Origin: a virus
Virus record (IMG/VR): IMGVR_UViG_3300050821_002860
Coordinates: 1-47,995 of that record
Direction: 5' to 3' (one strand)
Length of the DNA: 47,995 bases
Under the pieces are notes generated by a model. That model worked only from the letters and a program-made list of their open reading frames with translations. It made no database searches and had not been told where the DNA came from. Position 1 is the first letter of the stretch, and each line of letters starts with the position of its first letter. Below, piece after piece: positions 1 to 8,973 of the stretch. A program made the position numbers and the translations under genes.

Positions 1-98
1 GGCCGGTGAGCATCTAAACAAGGAGCTACAGAGCAAGATTCATACGGCCCGGTTTACCGAAGCCCAACAGATTGTCCAGGACTTAATGGATGAGGTGG
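1..98. repeat. Terminal direct repeat, left copy (circular assembly overlap)
   Basis: Bases 1-98 are identical to 47898-47995. The most economical reading is that the contig is circular and was cut open with its overlap left in, giving a unit of 47,897 bp. The cut lies inside a small gene, which argues against a true genome end here. It does not say whether packaging is by cos or headful. Confidence 0.9.
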
Positions 99-220
99 AT
101 GAAAAAGGCCAGAAGTTCCTTGGTGAACCGTGGATGGCGCATATTCGAAGCCTGGAGAGACGAGTCGAGGCTCTAGAAAAGCAGCTTGCGGCTAAGAAAG
201 TGGTTCCCAAGTCTAAATAG
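1..220 (+). CDS. Small hypothetical protein, 3' part (gene spans the join)
   Basis: This is the C-terminal part of a gene that begins at the right end of the window. Joined through the 98-base overlap it encodes 79 residues from the ATG at 47878, or about 96 if translation starts at ATT 47827. The C-terminal half is a charged helix with heptad-like spacing (RSLERRVEALEKQLAAKK), so a short coiled coil is likely. It lies between the scaffold and coat genes. Its place suggests a head-assembly or minor head role, but no family is recognised. Confidence 0.7.
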   Translation, partial: AGEHLNKELQSKIHTARFTEAQQIVQDLMDEVDEKGQKFLGEPWMAHIRSLERRVEALEKQLAAKKVVPKSK

Positions 221-226
221 ACGGTG

Positions 227-273
227 TATATTTAAGACATCAAGCCCTCAGAGCTACATCTGGGGGCTTTTTT
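227..273 (+). promoter_or_regulatory. Late promoter-hairpin cassette before the coat gene
   Basis: A TATATT box (227-232) is followed by an 11-bp hairpin (stems 242-252 and 259-269, loop GCTACA) and a T-run to 273. The hairpin is terminator-like. A -10-like box so close upstream would put the hairpin at the 5' end of the coat mRNA. It is one of six related cassettes in the + late region. No clear -35 is visible, so promoter activity is inferred. Confidence 0.65.
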
Positions 274-314
274 AGTACACTAACACACTTGACTAACTAA
301 GGAAATTATTGCAT

Positions 315-1415
315 ATGAGCGGGATGGTTTTTACAGATAGAGTAGTGGACATCACCTACCAGGAGATTCTTCCACGGCTCGTTGACCAAATAAACAACTC
401 AAACATTTGGACAGCCCGCGTGCTGACCAACCCGAAGGAGTGGAGTGGCGTCACTCTGAACCTGCCAATCGAGACTGCTAACAGTTCTACTGGTGGTTCA
501 TTCTCTGGTATGGACACCTTCCCAACCGCTGCCACTAACAACACACGTCTATTCACATGGTACGTTGCTGCTTACGAGCAGAGCGTCGTGGTTCCTGGTA
601 TCGAGCGTGACATTAACGCTAACAACGAGAAGCAGGTTCTTCGCCTTCTTAGCACCCGCATGGACGAGGCTAAAATCTCAGGTTTGGTCGGTATCGGTGG
701 AATACTCTATGGCATCGGTTCAGGTAAGGACTTCGATGGCCTCGGCGTTATCGTCGATAACGGTACGAATACCTCTAGCTATGGTGGCCTCACACGCTCA
801 ACCAACACTTTCGTCAACGCTGATGTTACTGACCTTGGCTCCCTAAACTCAGGCATAATCACCCTCGACTACCTTTCAAGCGAGTTCGACAACGTATCTG
901 CCGCTGGCTCAACTTCAGAAAGCCCGACCCTCGGTCTTACGACTAAGGCAATCTGGACCTTCATCGAAGGCATTATCCAGCCGATGGTCAGCGCCCGCTA
1001 CGACACCGTGGCAATGGGTGGCTACAACCGTATTGACGGCGGACTTCCGCCCGGAGTATCTGTCCCATCTGGCGACCAGGCACTCAAGGGTGCAGCCGGA
1101 TTCAATGTCCTTGACTACCGCGCCCGTCACATGGTCGCTGACGACATGTGTACGACTGGCACCTTCTTCTGGCTTAATGAGCACTACATCAACTTCTACG
1201 CTCTCCGCAGTCCTGACCTCCAGAAGATCAGCTCTAAGGTTGAGGTGACTGAAGGCTTCTACGATGACGTGCCATTCCCGAGCGCCTGGCAGTTCCGTGA
1301 GATGATGAGTCCGATTAACCAGTACGGTTCAGTCGGTCTGCTTATGCTCATGGGGAACCTCGTTGCGAGCCAGCCTCGAAGAAACGGTAAATTAATCGGA
1401 ATTACCAGTAACTAG
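315..1415 (+). CDS. Major capsid protein
   Basis: The 366-residue product would form the icosahedral shell; an HK97-type fold is inferred from size and position, not from a motif. It lies after portal and scaffold and before minor virion genes, the usual place for the coat. A TTG six bases upstream is in frame, but ATG 315 is preferred because AAGGAAA (299-305) is spaced correctly for it. The N-terminus has VDQINNSNI and the C-terminus ends with GNLVASQPRRN plus nine residues. Both elements reappear in the 87-residue protein at 43778-44041. Transcription probably starts at the cassette at 227-273. Confidence 0.85.
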   Translation: MSGMVFTDRVVDITYQEILPRLVDQINNSNIWTARVLTNPKEWSGVTLNLPIETANSSTGGSFSGMDTFPTAATNNTRLFTWYVAAYEQSVVVPGIERDINANNEKQVLRLLSTRMDEAKISGLVGIGGILYGIGSGKDFDGLGVIVDNGTNTSSYGGLTRSTNTFVNADVTDLGSLNSGIITLDYLSSEFDNVSAAGSTSESPTLGLTTKAIWTFIEGIIQPMVSARYDTVAMGGYNRIDGGLPPGVSVPSGDQALKGAAGFNVLDYRARHMVADDMCTTGTFFWLNEHYINFYALRSPDLQKISSKVEVTEGFYDDVPFPSAWQFREMMSPINQYGSVGLLMLMGNLVASQPRRNGKLIGITSN

Positions 1416-1427
1416 GAGACTAATCAT

Positions 1428-2252
1428 ATGCAATCAGGCCCACGATTTCTAACCCTCGACGACCTTAATACCCTCGTCAATCTAACCCCCAGCAACGTTC
1501 CGGCTAACCAGCCGAGCACAATGCACGAACAGTATGGCGCTATTGGCCAGACCTTTGACGGGCGAATCTTTCGCTTCGTCGCTTTTCCAGGCACGACCAC
1601 CATCCAACCAGGGCTACTCCTGGTGCAGCCAGCCGCAGCAACAAACAGCACTGGACTTGCCATCTCAGCTACACAGCCAAGTACGACTGCTACTGGGAGT
1701 GGAGCGACCGGAGCATCAGCGCTAGCCGCTGGCTCACTCAGCTTTAACGTAACTAACGGTGCAACCGCTGTTACCCAGGATGAGTTCGGATTCGTCCAGA
1801 TTCTTGTCTCAGCTGGTGGAACTTACCAGCTTAAACTCCGTGGCAACACTCTTGCAGCTGCAAGCGGAACCATTACGCTCTACCTTGCCGAGCCACTACC
1901 GCCAACGATCACAACCCTTATTGCCGGAACTGACACGGTAAACCTTGTTAAGAACGAGTACACCTCGCCAATCTTGGCTACTACCACACTCGCCCCAGTC
2001 GTCGGTGTTACCTACGTCTCAGTCCCTCAAACTTCAACAGCAGCTTACGCTGGTTGGGTACAGACCCGAGGACAGGCATATGTCCAGGCCACAAGTGGAA
2101 CAGTCGGCTACCCGGTTGCTCAGGACGTAGCAACTAACGCTGGCTTTGTCGCCAACCTTGGTGCGGGTGCCGCTGAAACTCAGCAAACCTTCGGCGTCTT
2201 CAAGACAGCAGCAGCTAGTTCAGCAGCGACAGTCTTCCTAACCATAGACTAA
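1428..2252 (+). CDS. Virion protein, possible capsid decoration or minor head protein
   Basis: This is a 274-residue protein rich in Ala, Thr, Val and Gly, 12 bases after the coat gene and therefore probably co-transcribed and made in quantity. The start ATG follows AGGAGACTAATC. The N-terminal 60 residues look globular (FLTLDDLNTLVNLTPSNVP, then GQTFDGRIFRFVAFPG). The rest is beta-rich low-complexity sequence typical of decoration or head-surface proteins. No family is recognised; the role is inferred from position and composition. Confidence 0.65.
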   Translation: MQSGPRFLTLDDLNTLVNLTPSNVPANQPSTMHEQYGAIGQTFDGRIFRFVAFPGTTTIQPGLLLVQPAAATNSTGLAISATQPSTTATGSGATGASALAAGSLSFNVTNGATAVTQDEFGFVQILVSAGGTYQLKLRGNTLAAASGTITLYLAEPLPPTITTLIAGTDTVNLVKNEYTSPILATTTLAPVVGVTYVSVPQTSTAAYAGWVQTRGQAYVQATSGTVGYPVAQDVATNAGFVANLGAGAAETQQTFGVFKTAAASSAATVFLTID

Positions 2253-2270
2253 GAAGGGAGCACCTAGAAA

Positions 2271-3200
2271 ATGACACGAACAACACAAAACAGTAGCCAC
2301 AAGCCAATTGAGAAATATGTTGCGGGAGTTGGACTACAAGGTGGTATCTACACGAATCTGCCAATGGTCTTCAACAACAACGTAACGGTCAACTCTGGTA
2401 AGACGCTTAATCTCACAGGGGTCACGGTTACAGGCCTATCCGCGGATGTGACGGTGCCTCTCAACCTGGCAGGCAAGAACGCGGCGGCCTTCTCGGTCGG
2501 TCTGACAAGCGCCAACCCAGCTCTTAACGTAAATACAAACACGACACTGGCAGTCACCGGAATCTCGGTTAACTCGAATATTGCTACCAGCGGCGTAGCA
2601 ATCCAGGAGATCAGCTCAGGCACGAATGAGTCAATGACTCTTGACGCCAAGGGTACTGGAACCGTCGGTATTAACACGGTCGCCACTACATCCGGTGCCG
2701 TTACCGTTGGTAATTCAACCTCAAATGCTGGCCTGACCGTTAACGGTTCGGTCACGACTGTCGCCGGTGGTGTGAAGATTCCAACCGGCCAGACATACCA
2801 GATTAACTCGCTCCCTATTCCGTCAAACGAATATGTAAACAGCAACGTCTTGGCAGCAGCAACGTTTGTCCAGAACACTTCCTACCCACTCTGGACCGCT
2901 CCAAACGATGGGGCTACATGGAAAGTGGCGAATGTTAGTTACCGGTTCACCGCCCAAGCGGGTGCCGCTGCTACCTTCAGCGTTGAAGTAGCCGGTGCAG
3001 CCACCGCTCCAGGCTCAGGAACCGCCCAGACAGGAGCCCTCAGTCTTCAAGGAACGGCCAACACTACGATTAACGGAACAGTTACTACCCAGACTACGAT
3101 ATCAGCAGGCTCTTCTTTGAACCTGGTAGTCTCTAACACAGCGGCCACCACCAGCCTGGCCGGGCTAGTAATAGTCATAGTCTTACAGCGCCAAACCTAG
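2271..3200 (+). CDS. Beta-rich virion surface protein (fibre-like)
   Basis: The 309-residue product has no charged core. It is a long run of short Val/Thr/Asn/Gly beta repeats (NNNVTVNSGKTLNLTGVTV and similar), as in phage fibres and beta-helical appendages. The C-terminal third has a compact beta domain (SYRFTAQAGAAATFSVEVAG). The ATG follows GAAGGGAGCACCTAGAAA. It ends just before a strong terminator (3233-3268), so it closes the coat operon. Attachment to the head is inferred only from gene order. Confidence 0.6.
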   Translation: MTRTTQNSSHKPIEKYVAGVGLQGGIYTNLPMVFNNNVTVNSGKTLNLTGVTVTGLSADVTVPLNLAGKNAAAFSVGLTSANPALNVNTNTTLAVTGISVNSNIATSGVAIQEISSGTNESMTLDAKGTGTVGINTVATTSGAVTVGNSTSNAGLTVNGSVTTVAGGVKIPTGQTYQINSLPIPSNEYVNSNVLAAATFVQNTSYPLWTAPNDGATWKVANVSYRFTAQAGAAATFSVEVAGAATAPGSGTAQTGALSLQGTANTTINGTVTTQTTISAGSSLNLVVSNTAATTSLAGLVIVIVLQRQT

Positions 3201-3232
3201 TAATATAGAAGTACGCAGCTTGGTGCTTAGAC

Positions 3233-3268
3233 AAAAAGCATCCTCCTTCGCACAGGGGGATGCTTTTT
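3233..3268 (+). terminator. Rho-independent terminator, end of coat operon
   Basis: An 11-bp stem (3233-3243 with 3258-3268) and a 14-base loop end in TTTTT. The A-rich left arm makes it potentially bidirectional. TATAGT (3272-3277) and a start ATG at 3287 follow at once, resembling the late promoter-hairpin cassettes although the hairpin sequence is unrelated. Confidence 0.85.
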
Positions 3269-3286
3269 GTGATATAGTCATACTTA

Positions 3287-3556
3287 ATGACACCAGACCA
3301 ACTCAAAGCCAAGCGCGATGGCTACGAAAAACAATTGGAACTACTACAGACAAACATCCAACGTTTGAGTGGTGCTATTGGTGCAATTAACGAACTATTG
3401 AACGAGCAGGAAGCAGCTACGACTGCCCCGAACGAACAACCAGAGGGAGGTGAAAGTACAGATGGAGAAACAGCCACCGAAGATATACGGGATACAGAAG
3501 CGGGGACTACCGAAGACGCTGGGGGAACGGATGAGGGAGCTGTGGCAGCCGCATGA
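3287..3556 (+). CDS. Small coiled-coil protein with acidic tail
   Basis: The 89 residues comprise an N-terminal helix with heptads (about 1-45, KAKRDGYEKQLELLQTNIQ) and an acidic, low-complexity tail rich in Glu, Thr and Gly. There is almost no ribosome site: the ATG lies 18 bases after the terminator T-run. Its last 95 bases overlap the start of the next gene in another frame, which may explain the odd tail composition. The function is unknown; it sits with other coiled-coil proteins between head and tail modules. Confidence 0.6.
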   Translation: MTPDQLKAKRDGYEKQLELLQTNIQRLSGAIGAINELLNEQEAATTAPNEQPEGGESTDGETATEDIRDTEAGTTEDAGGTDEGAVAAA

Positions 3557-4025
3557 ATATGTGCGGATAATGAACATAGACACCGAGACGTTCTACTGGC
3601 AATCCCTCGCCCCACAAGATGAAACCTTTGAAATAGACCGTGGCCCAACCAAAGTTACCTACCGACGTGACCCACGCCAGTTCCATATTGACGCTGGAAA
3701 GAGTAGACCGCTGGAAGGCTGGAACGCATACATCTGCGTTGAAAACCTCTACAAGAAAGTGCTTGCCAAGCAGAAACTTGCTAAGAAACAGGGCAAGTTT
3801 GAAGTTACCTTTGACTGGCAAGACCCACACGGTTGGGACGAGTTCCTGCCGCGTATCTTCTTAGGGAAAGAGAACCCGACCTTTAGTGAAGGTGATACCC
3901 TAACTGAAGGCCAGACAACCGAACAGTATGATGCCCCTGCTATTAAGACTGCTACCGAAGTGTCCAGTGACGCCAAGACCGTCGATGATCTGGCTAAGGA
4001 GTTAGGCATTGAACTCACCCACTAA
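3462..4025 (+). CDS. Hypothetical protein in the head-tail region
   Basis: The 187-residue protein starts at ATG 3462, chosen because GGGAGGTGA lies nine bases upstream. An in-frame GTG at 3450 would sit inside that ribosome site. The N-terminal 100 residues are mixed charged and aromatic (MRELWQPHEYVRIMNIDTE, YRRDPRQFHIDAGKSRPL) and suggest a folded domain. The C-terminus is acidic and ends with a small helix (TVDDLAKELGIELTH). It overlaps the genes on both sides. No family is recognised. Confidence 0.65.
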   Translation: MEKQPPKIYGIQKRGLPKTLGERMRELWQPHEYVRIMNIDTETFYWQSLAPQDETFEIDRGPTKVTYRRDPRQFHIDAGKSRPLEGWNAYICVENLYKKVLAKQKLAKKQGKFEVTFDWQDPHGWDEFLPRIFLGKENPTFSEGDTLTEGQTTEQYDAPAIKTATEVSSDAKTVDDLAKELGIELTH

Positions 4026-4728
4026 GCCGACCGTAGCCGAAAAGAAAGAGAACATCCACGTCATTAACGGCAAGCTCACCTGGAAGAAGAAGGAGCTGGC
4101 TCGCATCGAGGAGTTGGTTAAGAAGCGTGAACAGGAACTCGCCGACGGCAAGGTTCTGCAAGACCGTCGCAACAAGGAACTCCACGATGAGTTTGACGCG
4201 CTAAAGGCCCAGTCCGACAAGATTCTAGCCCAGGTTGACGAGGCGAAGCTGAAGCTCAACGACGTGAACGCCAGCATTGCCGAGCGTACCAAATATCTCA
4301 AGGAGCAAGAAACGTCAGTAGATACGGCTATGGAGGAATTCAACAACGCCCTTCGTGACCGTCAGGCAGATATTGCCACTGTTGACCGTACCCGGAACGA
4401 GAAGATTCGGGAACTTGCCGATCTGACCGCTCAGATATCTAAAGCGACGACTGAGAATATAGCGGTGCAGAATAAGACTGAGGTACTTCAGAAGTTCTAT
4501 GACGAACAAGTAGCCAAGTTCAGGATTGAGATAAACAGCCTGCAAGCGGATGTTAAGGCTGCTGAAGCTGATCGGGCGCGGGCTATTAACAATGCCAAAG
4601 CGATCATGCCGAAGATAGCGGCTAAGGAACAAGAGCTTACCAACCGGGAGAACATCTTGTACGACCGTGAGCAACAGCTTGCTGACGACGAAAAGCTGTT
4701 CAACACTAGGCGAAAACTAGCAGCGTAG
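4009..4728 (+). CDS. Long coiled-coil protein
   Basis: The 239 residues are almost all helical and highly charged, with heptad patterns from about residue 20 to the end (KKELARIEELVKKREQELA; SLQADVKAAEADRARAINN). Start is TTG 4009 with AAGGAG eight bases upstream, overlapping the previous gene by 17 bases, so translation is probably coupled. A minor structural or assembly role is possible. Another coiled-coil protein at 33489-34076 has a similar look but no clear sequence identity. Confidence 0.65.
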   Translation: MNSPTKPTVAEKKENIHVINGKLTWKKKELARIEELVKKREQELADGKVLQDRRNKELHDEFDALKAQSDKILAQVDEAKLKLNDVNASIAERTKYLKEQETSVDTAMEEFNNALRDRQADIATVDRTRNEKIRELADLTAQISKATTENIAVQNKTEVLQKFYDEQVAKFRIEINSLQADVKAAEADRARAINNAKAIMPKIAAKEQELTNRENILYDREQQLADDEKLFNTRRKLAA

Positions 4729-4777
4729 TATACTTAAGAGTAGTAAGCCCCAAGAGCTAATCCTTGGGGCTATTTTT
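4729..4777 (+). promoter_or_regulatory. Late promoter-hairpin cassette before the 596-residue virion protein
   Basis: TATACT (4729-4734) is followed by a 9-bp hairpin (4746-4754 with 4763-4771, loop AGCTAATC) and a T-run. The next gene's ATG is at 4780, directly after the T-run, with no separate ribosome site. The stem differs from the other copies but stays paired, and the AGAGCTA core is kept. Confidence 0.65.
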
Positions 4778-4779
4778 AT

Positions 4780-6570
4780 ATGAGTTGGCCTAACAATAGA
4801 TCAGAATTCGGCGAGAACCGTACCCCAGTCCTTATTGGGGTTAGCTCTGCTGATGGTGTAACTATTGTTCCGGTAGCAGTAGATCATGCTACGGGAGCAG
4901 TTCTTACTGAGACTTCAGGAGGGGGCGGTACTGATGATGTTAATCTTACCGAGGTGGGTGGCTCTGCCATTGCCCTCGGCCAGACTACAATGTCTGCCTC
5001 ACTGCCAGTCGTTATTGCCTCTAACCAGAGTGCGATACCAATTAGCTCGGGTTCTGCTACGGGCGCTGCTGTTCCAGCGGACGCTTTCTACATAGGGGCT
5101 CATGGACCATCCGGTAACCTGGTAGGTTTACAGACAACCTCTGTAGCTAACGCATCCTTTGACACAGGGACCCTAGCAGCCGGGATGATGGTAAATGGCA
5201 CCACTGACTTTAAGAATTATGTGCTGGCTGGAAACAATGCGGCAGATGGGATGAGTACTGGAATAAGTGCCTTCGTGTGGTCCCAAGGAGCTGTATATAA
5301 CGGTTCTACTTGGGACCGTGTGCGGTCATCTACCTCTATTGCAGGCACCGCCGGGACTGGATTGTTGGGGAGCGGAACCATGATCTATGACGGTACGAAC
5401 TGGCAAAGTACCAAGGATGGGACTGGGCGTGGAGATGGAGATACCACTGGCTATATGGGAGTACAACCTCGTTTGTACAACGGTAGCACATATGACCGTG
5501 CTAGGAGTACTACCACCGGCGTCCAAGCAGTCGGAATAAATAACGGCACGAATACAGCTGATGTCGTATCAGGAGACTCAGGGTTTAATGGGGTAGCTAC
5601 GGCTGGGGCTGCGAAGACATATACATTTACAACATCTTCATCCGGTGCTCAGGTGCTACTTGCCAATACCAATTGTGAGGGATTTTCTAGCGCTAGATTA
5701 ACTATTACCTCAGTAGGCGTTGGGCTTGGGCTTCAACCTCAATTTGCCTCTGCATCAGGTGGAACTTATATTTCACTTTCAACTTCCCTTATATACAACA
5801 CTCAGAATGATTCAGCGGTTCTAACTCAGGGGTATACAGTAAATAACTCATACGTATTCCCCATAGTAAATAACTTTGTTCAAATAAATATCTCTGCTCT
5901 AACGAGTGGTACTCTAACGGGCGTACTAACTCTAACAAATGAGCAACTACCCGCAGGGCTTTTGACTACTAGCACTATATACAGCGGTGGTCAAAACGTA
6001 GGAAATGCCACGCTTACCGGTTTTAGGAACTCAGGAGGTCAGTTCAATCTTGCACTAGATGCATCCAATGGTGCAGATGCTAACGGGGGTGGAGGAGTTG
6101 GACAAAATACTCTCTATGGATACAATGGTTCGACCTACGACCGCTTACGTACTGCTAACAGTGCTGCTGGTACTACAGGTACAGGTCTTCTCGGTGCAGG
6201 ACTACTTGAGTGGGACGGTACAAACTACCAGCGTGTACCGGCTGCAAGATTCTCTCCAGCCTCAACAAAGCTCAATACCAACTCGTATCACATAACAACT
6301 AATACAACCAATACCCCGACGGCTTCAACTGCCTACATATCTTCAATTGCCATTAGTGCGGAAGTAGGAGGAACTACCTCATCAATCACCATTCAAGATA
6401 AACAGGGTACGCCTCTTAAGTTAGTCAACGGCTTAAGTACAACCGCAGTGACAACAGCTCCAACAATTATATCTTTTCAAACTCCTGTCCTGATGACGAG
6501 TGGAATAGATATTATTACATCTGGAGCCGTAGCCGGAACTGTCGATGTATGGATTAACTGGTACCAATAG
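4780..6570 (+). CDS. Repetitive virion appendage protein
   Basis: The 596-residue protein begins with a domain often seen in phage structural proteins (TPVLIGVSSADGVTIVPVAVD). It then has at least three spaced repeats of YNGSTYDRxR followed by GTxGTGLLGxGxxxxDGTNYQ (about residues 165-215, 230-245 and 445-490). A beta-rich C-terminal domain follows (ISAEVGGTTSSITIQDKQG). The organisation suggests a surface fibre or baseplate-like appendage. It is the first gene after its own promoter-hairpin cassette. Confidence 0.65.
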   Translation: MSWPNNRSEFGENRTPVLIGVSSADGVTIVPVAVDHATGAVLTETSGGGGTDDVNLTEVGGSAIALGQTTMSASLPVVIASNQSAIPISSGSATGAAVPADAFYIGAHGPSGNLVGLQTTSVANASFDTGTLAAGMMVNGTTDFKNYVLAGNNAADGMSTGISAFVWSQGAVYNGSTWDRVRSSTSIAGTAGTGLLGSGTMIYDGTNWQSTKDGTGRGDGDTTGYMGVQPRLYNGSTYDRARSTTTGVQAVGINNGTNTADVVSGDSGFNGVATAGAAKTYTFTTSSSGAQVLLANTNCEGFSSARLTITSVGVGLGLQPQFASASGGTYISLSTSLIYNTQNDSAVLTQGYTVNNSYVFPIVNNFVQINISALTSGTLTGVLTLTNEQLPAGLLTTSTIYSGGQNVGNATLTGFRNSGGQFNLALDASNGADANGGGGVGQNTLYGYNGSTYDRLRTANSAAGTTGTGLLGAGLLEWDGTNYQRVPAARFSPASTKLNTNSYHITTNTTNTPTASTAYISSIAISAEVGGTTSSITIQDKQGTPLKLVNGLSTTAVTTAPTIISFQTPVLMTSGIDIITSGAVAGTVDVWINWYQ

Positions 6571-6608
6571 GTTGCAGCAATACGTTGGCACCGTTCTAAC
6601 TTAAAGGG

Positions 6609-6656
6609 TATACTTAGAATCAATAAGCCCTCAGAGCTACATCTGGGGGATTTTTT
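6609..6656 (+). promoter_or_regulatory. Late promoter-hairpin cassette before the tailspike operon
   Basis: GGGTATACTT (-10-like TATACT at 6609-6614) precedes a hairpin (6627-6650, loop GCTACA) and a six-base T-run. AGGAG (6663-6667) and the ATG at 6674 follow. The hairpin shares CCCTCAGAGCTACATCTGGG with the cassette at 227-273. Confidence 0.65.
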
Positions 6657-6673
6657 ATTTCTAGGAGTTTTTC

Positions 6674-7060
6674 ATGGCATATACGGCATCAGCCAATAAG
6701 ACAAAGACACAGGTTCCAGCTCAGGCCAGCCTGTTCAGCAACCTTCAGATGGACGGGGCCAGAAACGCACTTACTGGTGTACTCGGAAACCGGATGAATA
6801 CAAGGGATGCGACCGGTACTCCCCAGAACTCACCGCTCACGGTCAATACGACCGCTACTCTTGTCGTTCCTCAGAACGCTGCTCAGGTTACCATCTGCTC
6901 AGTTACGAACGCTGTCCAAGTATCTGAAGATTCAACCCAGGCTTCTTACTTCAGCTTACCAGCCGGGGTGCCTTGGACTTTCGACGTTGCTGACCAACAG
7001 AATGTGTACCTAAAGACGAGTGGTAGCACAGTGGTTAGCTTTTACTTTACTCAAATATAG
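6674..7060 (+). CDS. Small beta-domain virion protein
   Basis: A 128-residue protein with a flexible start and a C-terminal beta domain (TATLVVPQNAAQVTICS to STVVSFYFTQI) resembling small structural or decoration domains. It starts from ATG with AGGAG seven bases upstream and is the first gene of the operon that contains the tailspike, whose GTG start is nine bases after its stop. The function is inferred from context only. Confidence 0.6.
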   Translation: MAYTASANKTKTQVPAQASLFSNLQMDGARNALTGVLGNRMNTRDATGTPQNSPLTVNTTATLVVPQNAAQVTICSVTNAVQVSEDSTQASYFSLPAGVPWTFDVADQQNVYLKTSGSTVVSFYFTQI

Positions 7061-7068
7061 GAGAACCA

Positions 7069-8973
7069 GTGGGTGAAATAAGCTCCTACCCAGTCATAAC
7101 CGAGATGCCACCGGGCAGCGTATTCCTGGTGAACCAGAATCCTATTACGGCCTCAAACGCTACCAGCATCATTACCAAGCAGAATGTTCTTCCGCTCTAC
7201 GACGCTAGGGATTATGGAGTGGTAGCTGACGGTGTGACCGATACAACTACCGCACTCAATAACGCTTTTACATCTGTCGCTGCCAGCGGCGGTGGAACGC
7301 TTGTATTTCCCTCAGGGACGCTCGTAATAAGCAATGTCGTTAACTTGCAGCCAAGTGTTTCCATCCTTGGTAACGGTCAGCAAGGAACTATTATTAATCA
7401 GACTTCAACAACCCATGATGGCCTCTACTTGAGCAGTGCTTCGGTTGTGAGTGCAGGGTTTACTATTGAAGGGATATCCGTTGTTGGACCCGGTTCGGGT
7501 AGTGGAGACGGTATCCACATCGCCGGTCAACCTCTTGCCTATGTCAATATCCGCAACGTAAATGTTGAGAACTTCGGTGGAACGGGTGTTTATGTAGGAG
7601 GGTCAATCGTAACCACGCTTGAAGGAGTCGTGGCTACTACGAACGGCGTCCACGGTATTTGGATTGATGGCACTAGCTCATTCGTTACCAGCACTAGCCT
7701 TATTAACTGCTACGGCAACGACAACCCCAGTGCCGGGATATATATCTTCAAGGCGACGTATTGTAGCTTGACTGGCTGTGCTGCGGATTCAAACGGCATT
7801 GGCTACCTCTTGTCTGACGTGTTCTCGTTAAGCGCTACTGGCTGTGGAGCCGAGAGTTCACAGAGCCACTCGGTTAGCGGATACCCAGGCGTCAGCTGGA
7901 AGATTACCGGAGACAACACCTTTGGTACTGGCTCAGTCTGTCTCAATGGCTGCTTCAGTTACGATACTCACGACATTGGCTTCTGGATAACGGGCTTCAC
8001 AACAGGCGTTGCTATGGACGCTTGCATAGACTCAACCCCTCATGGTGGTGCCACTTATTCACTCCAGGTAGATTCGAACGCTACAGCCAGCACACTAGCT
8101 TGTAACTTCGCCAATCCAAATAATATAACGGGGGCTGTTGCCACACTCTCAGACTCCGCTAACAGCTACACATATCTTCGACAACTTTACGCTAACGGCA
8201 TTACCGCAACAGACTCTCCAACAAGTCTAAGCACCAGCCAGTCCAGCCTCGTTCTGACCGCAAGTAGCGGAACCAACTTCATTGAATCTGTGGGAACTGA
8301 CAACTCAGGGGGGGCGACACTTACACTTGGAACTCAGTTTCTTGGCGTAGAGTTCGCCAGCTTTAACGGCTCGACTGGCGCTTTGACTGTTCCGAACGCG
8401 GCAACATTCAGCTCCACGGTGGCTATTACGGGACATGTCACCTTAGAAGGAGTTACTTCTACAGGAGCGACTGGAACCGGCGCACTGGTCTTCAGCACGT
8501 CACCAACCCTCACCACTCCGAACGTTGCCCAGATTAATAACACGAGTAACAAGGCAGCGATTACCCTTGAGGCCAATACAAGCGCGGTCAACTACATAGA
8601 CATCCGTCCGGCGAGCACTGGGCAAGCGGTCACGATTAATGCCGCTGGCTCAGATACCGATGTTTTCCTTAACCTGACAAGCAAGGGTGCCGGAACCGTT
8701 CGAGCTAATAACGTACAGGTAGCAGACATCTCTAGTGCCCAAACATTGACTACTAAAACGTTGAGTGGATTCACTATTGCCGATGCTACCAATGTAGTAC
8801 TAGGTACAACAACTGGCACACAGCTAGGAACGGTCGGCGGGGCGAGCGGTCAGAAACTCGGATTCTGGGCTGCCACTCCTGTCGTTCAGCCACTCCTTGC
8901 AACGGGAGCAAGCCATACGGTTGACCAAGTAATAACCGTTTTACAAACACTAGGACTCGTGAGGCAGACATGA
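7069..8973 (+). CDS. Tailspike with pectate-lyase-like beta-helix
   Basis: The 634-residue protein starts at GTG after AGGAGAACCA. A short N-terminal attachment region (1-45) leads into the classic entry to a phage beta-helix, YDARDYGVVADGVTDTT, then SGGGTLVFPSGTLVISN and many turns to about residue 370. This matches the pectate-lyase-3 superfamily used for binding or degrading surface polysaccharide. The C-terminal 250 residues are fibre-like repeats (TLEGVTSTGATGTGALVFS). It overlaps the next gene by ATGA. Enzymatic activity cannot be told from the sequence. Confidence 0.85.
   Translation: MGEISSYPVITEMPPGSVFLVNQNPITASNATSIITKQNVLPLYDARDYGVVADGVTDTTTALNNAFTSVAASGGGTLVFPSGTLVISNVVNLQPSVSILGNGQQGTIINQTSTTHDGLYLSSASVVSAGFTIEGISVVGPGSGSGDGIHIAGQPLAYVNIRNVNVENFGGTGVYVGGSIVTTLEGVVATTNGVHGIWIDGTSSFVTSTSLINCYGNDNPSAGIYIFKATYCSLTGCAADSNGIGYLLSDVFSLSATGCGAESSQSHSVSGYPGVSWKITGDNTFGTGSVCLNGCFSYDTHDIGFWITGFTTGVAMDACIDSTPHGGATYSLQVDSNATASTLACNFANPNNITGAVATLSDSANSYTYLRQLYANGITATDSPTSLSTSQSSLVLTASSGTNFIESVGTDNSGGATLTLGTQFLGVEFASFNGSTGALTVPNAATFSSTVAITGHVTLEGVTSTGATGTGALVFSTSPTLTTPNVAQINNTSNKAAITLEANTSAVNYIDIRPASTGQAVTINAAGSDTDVFLNLTSKGAGTVRANNVQVADISSAQTLTTKTLSGFTIADATNVVLGTTTGTQLGTVGGASGQKLGFWAATPVVQPLLATGASHTVDQVITVLQTLGLVRQT

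Noticed and set aside
2348-2878. 176-residue open frame on the - strand
   Set aside because: It mirrors the Val/Thr repeats of the + fibre-like gene, has no ribosome site and lies wholly inside a well-supported gene.
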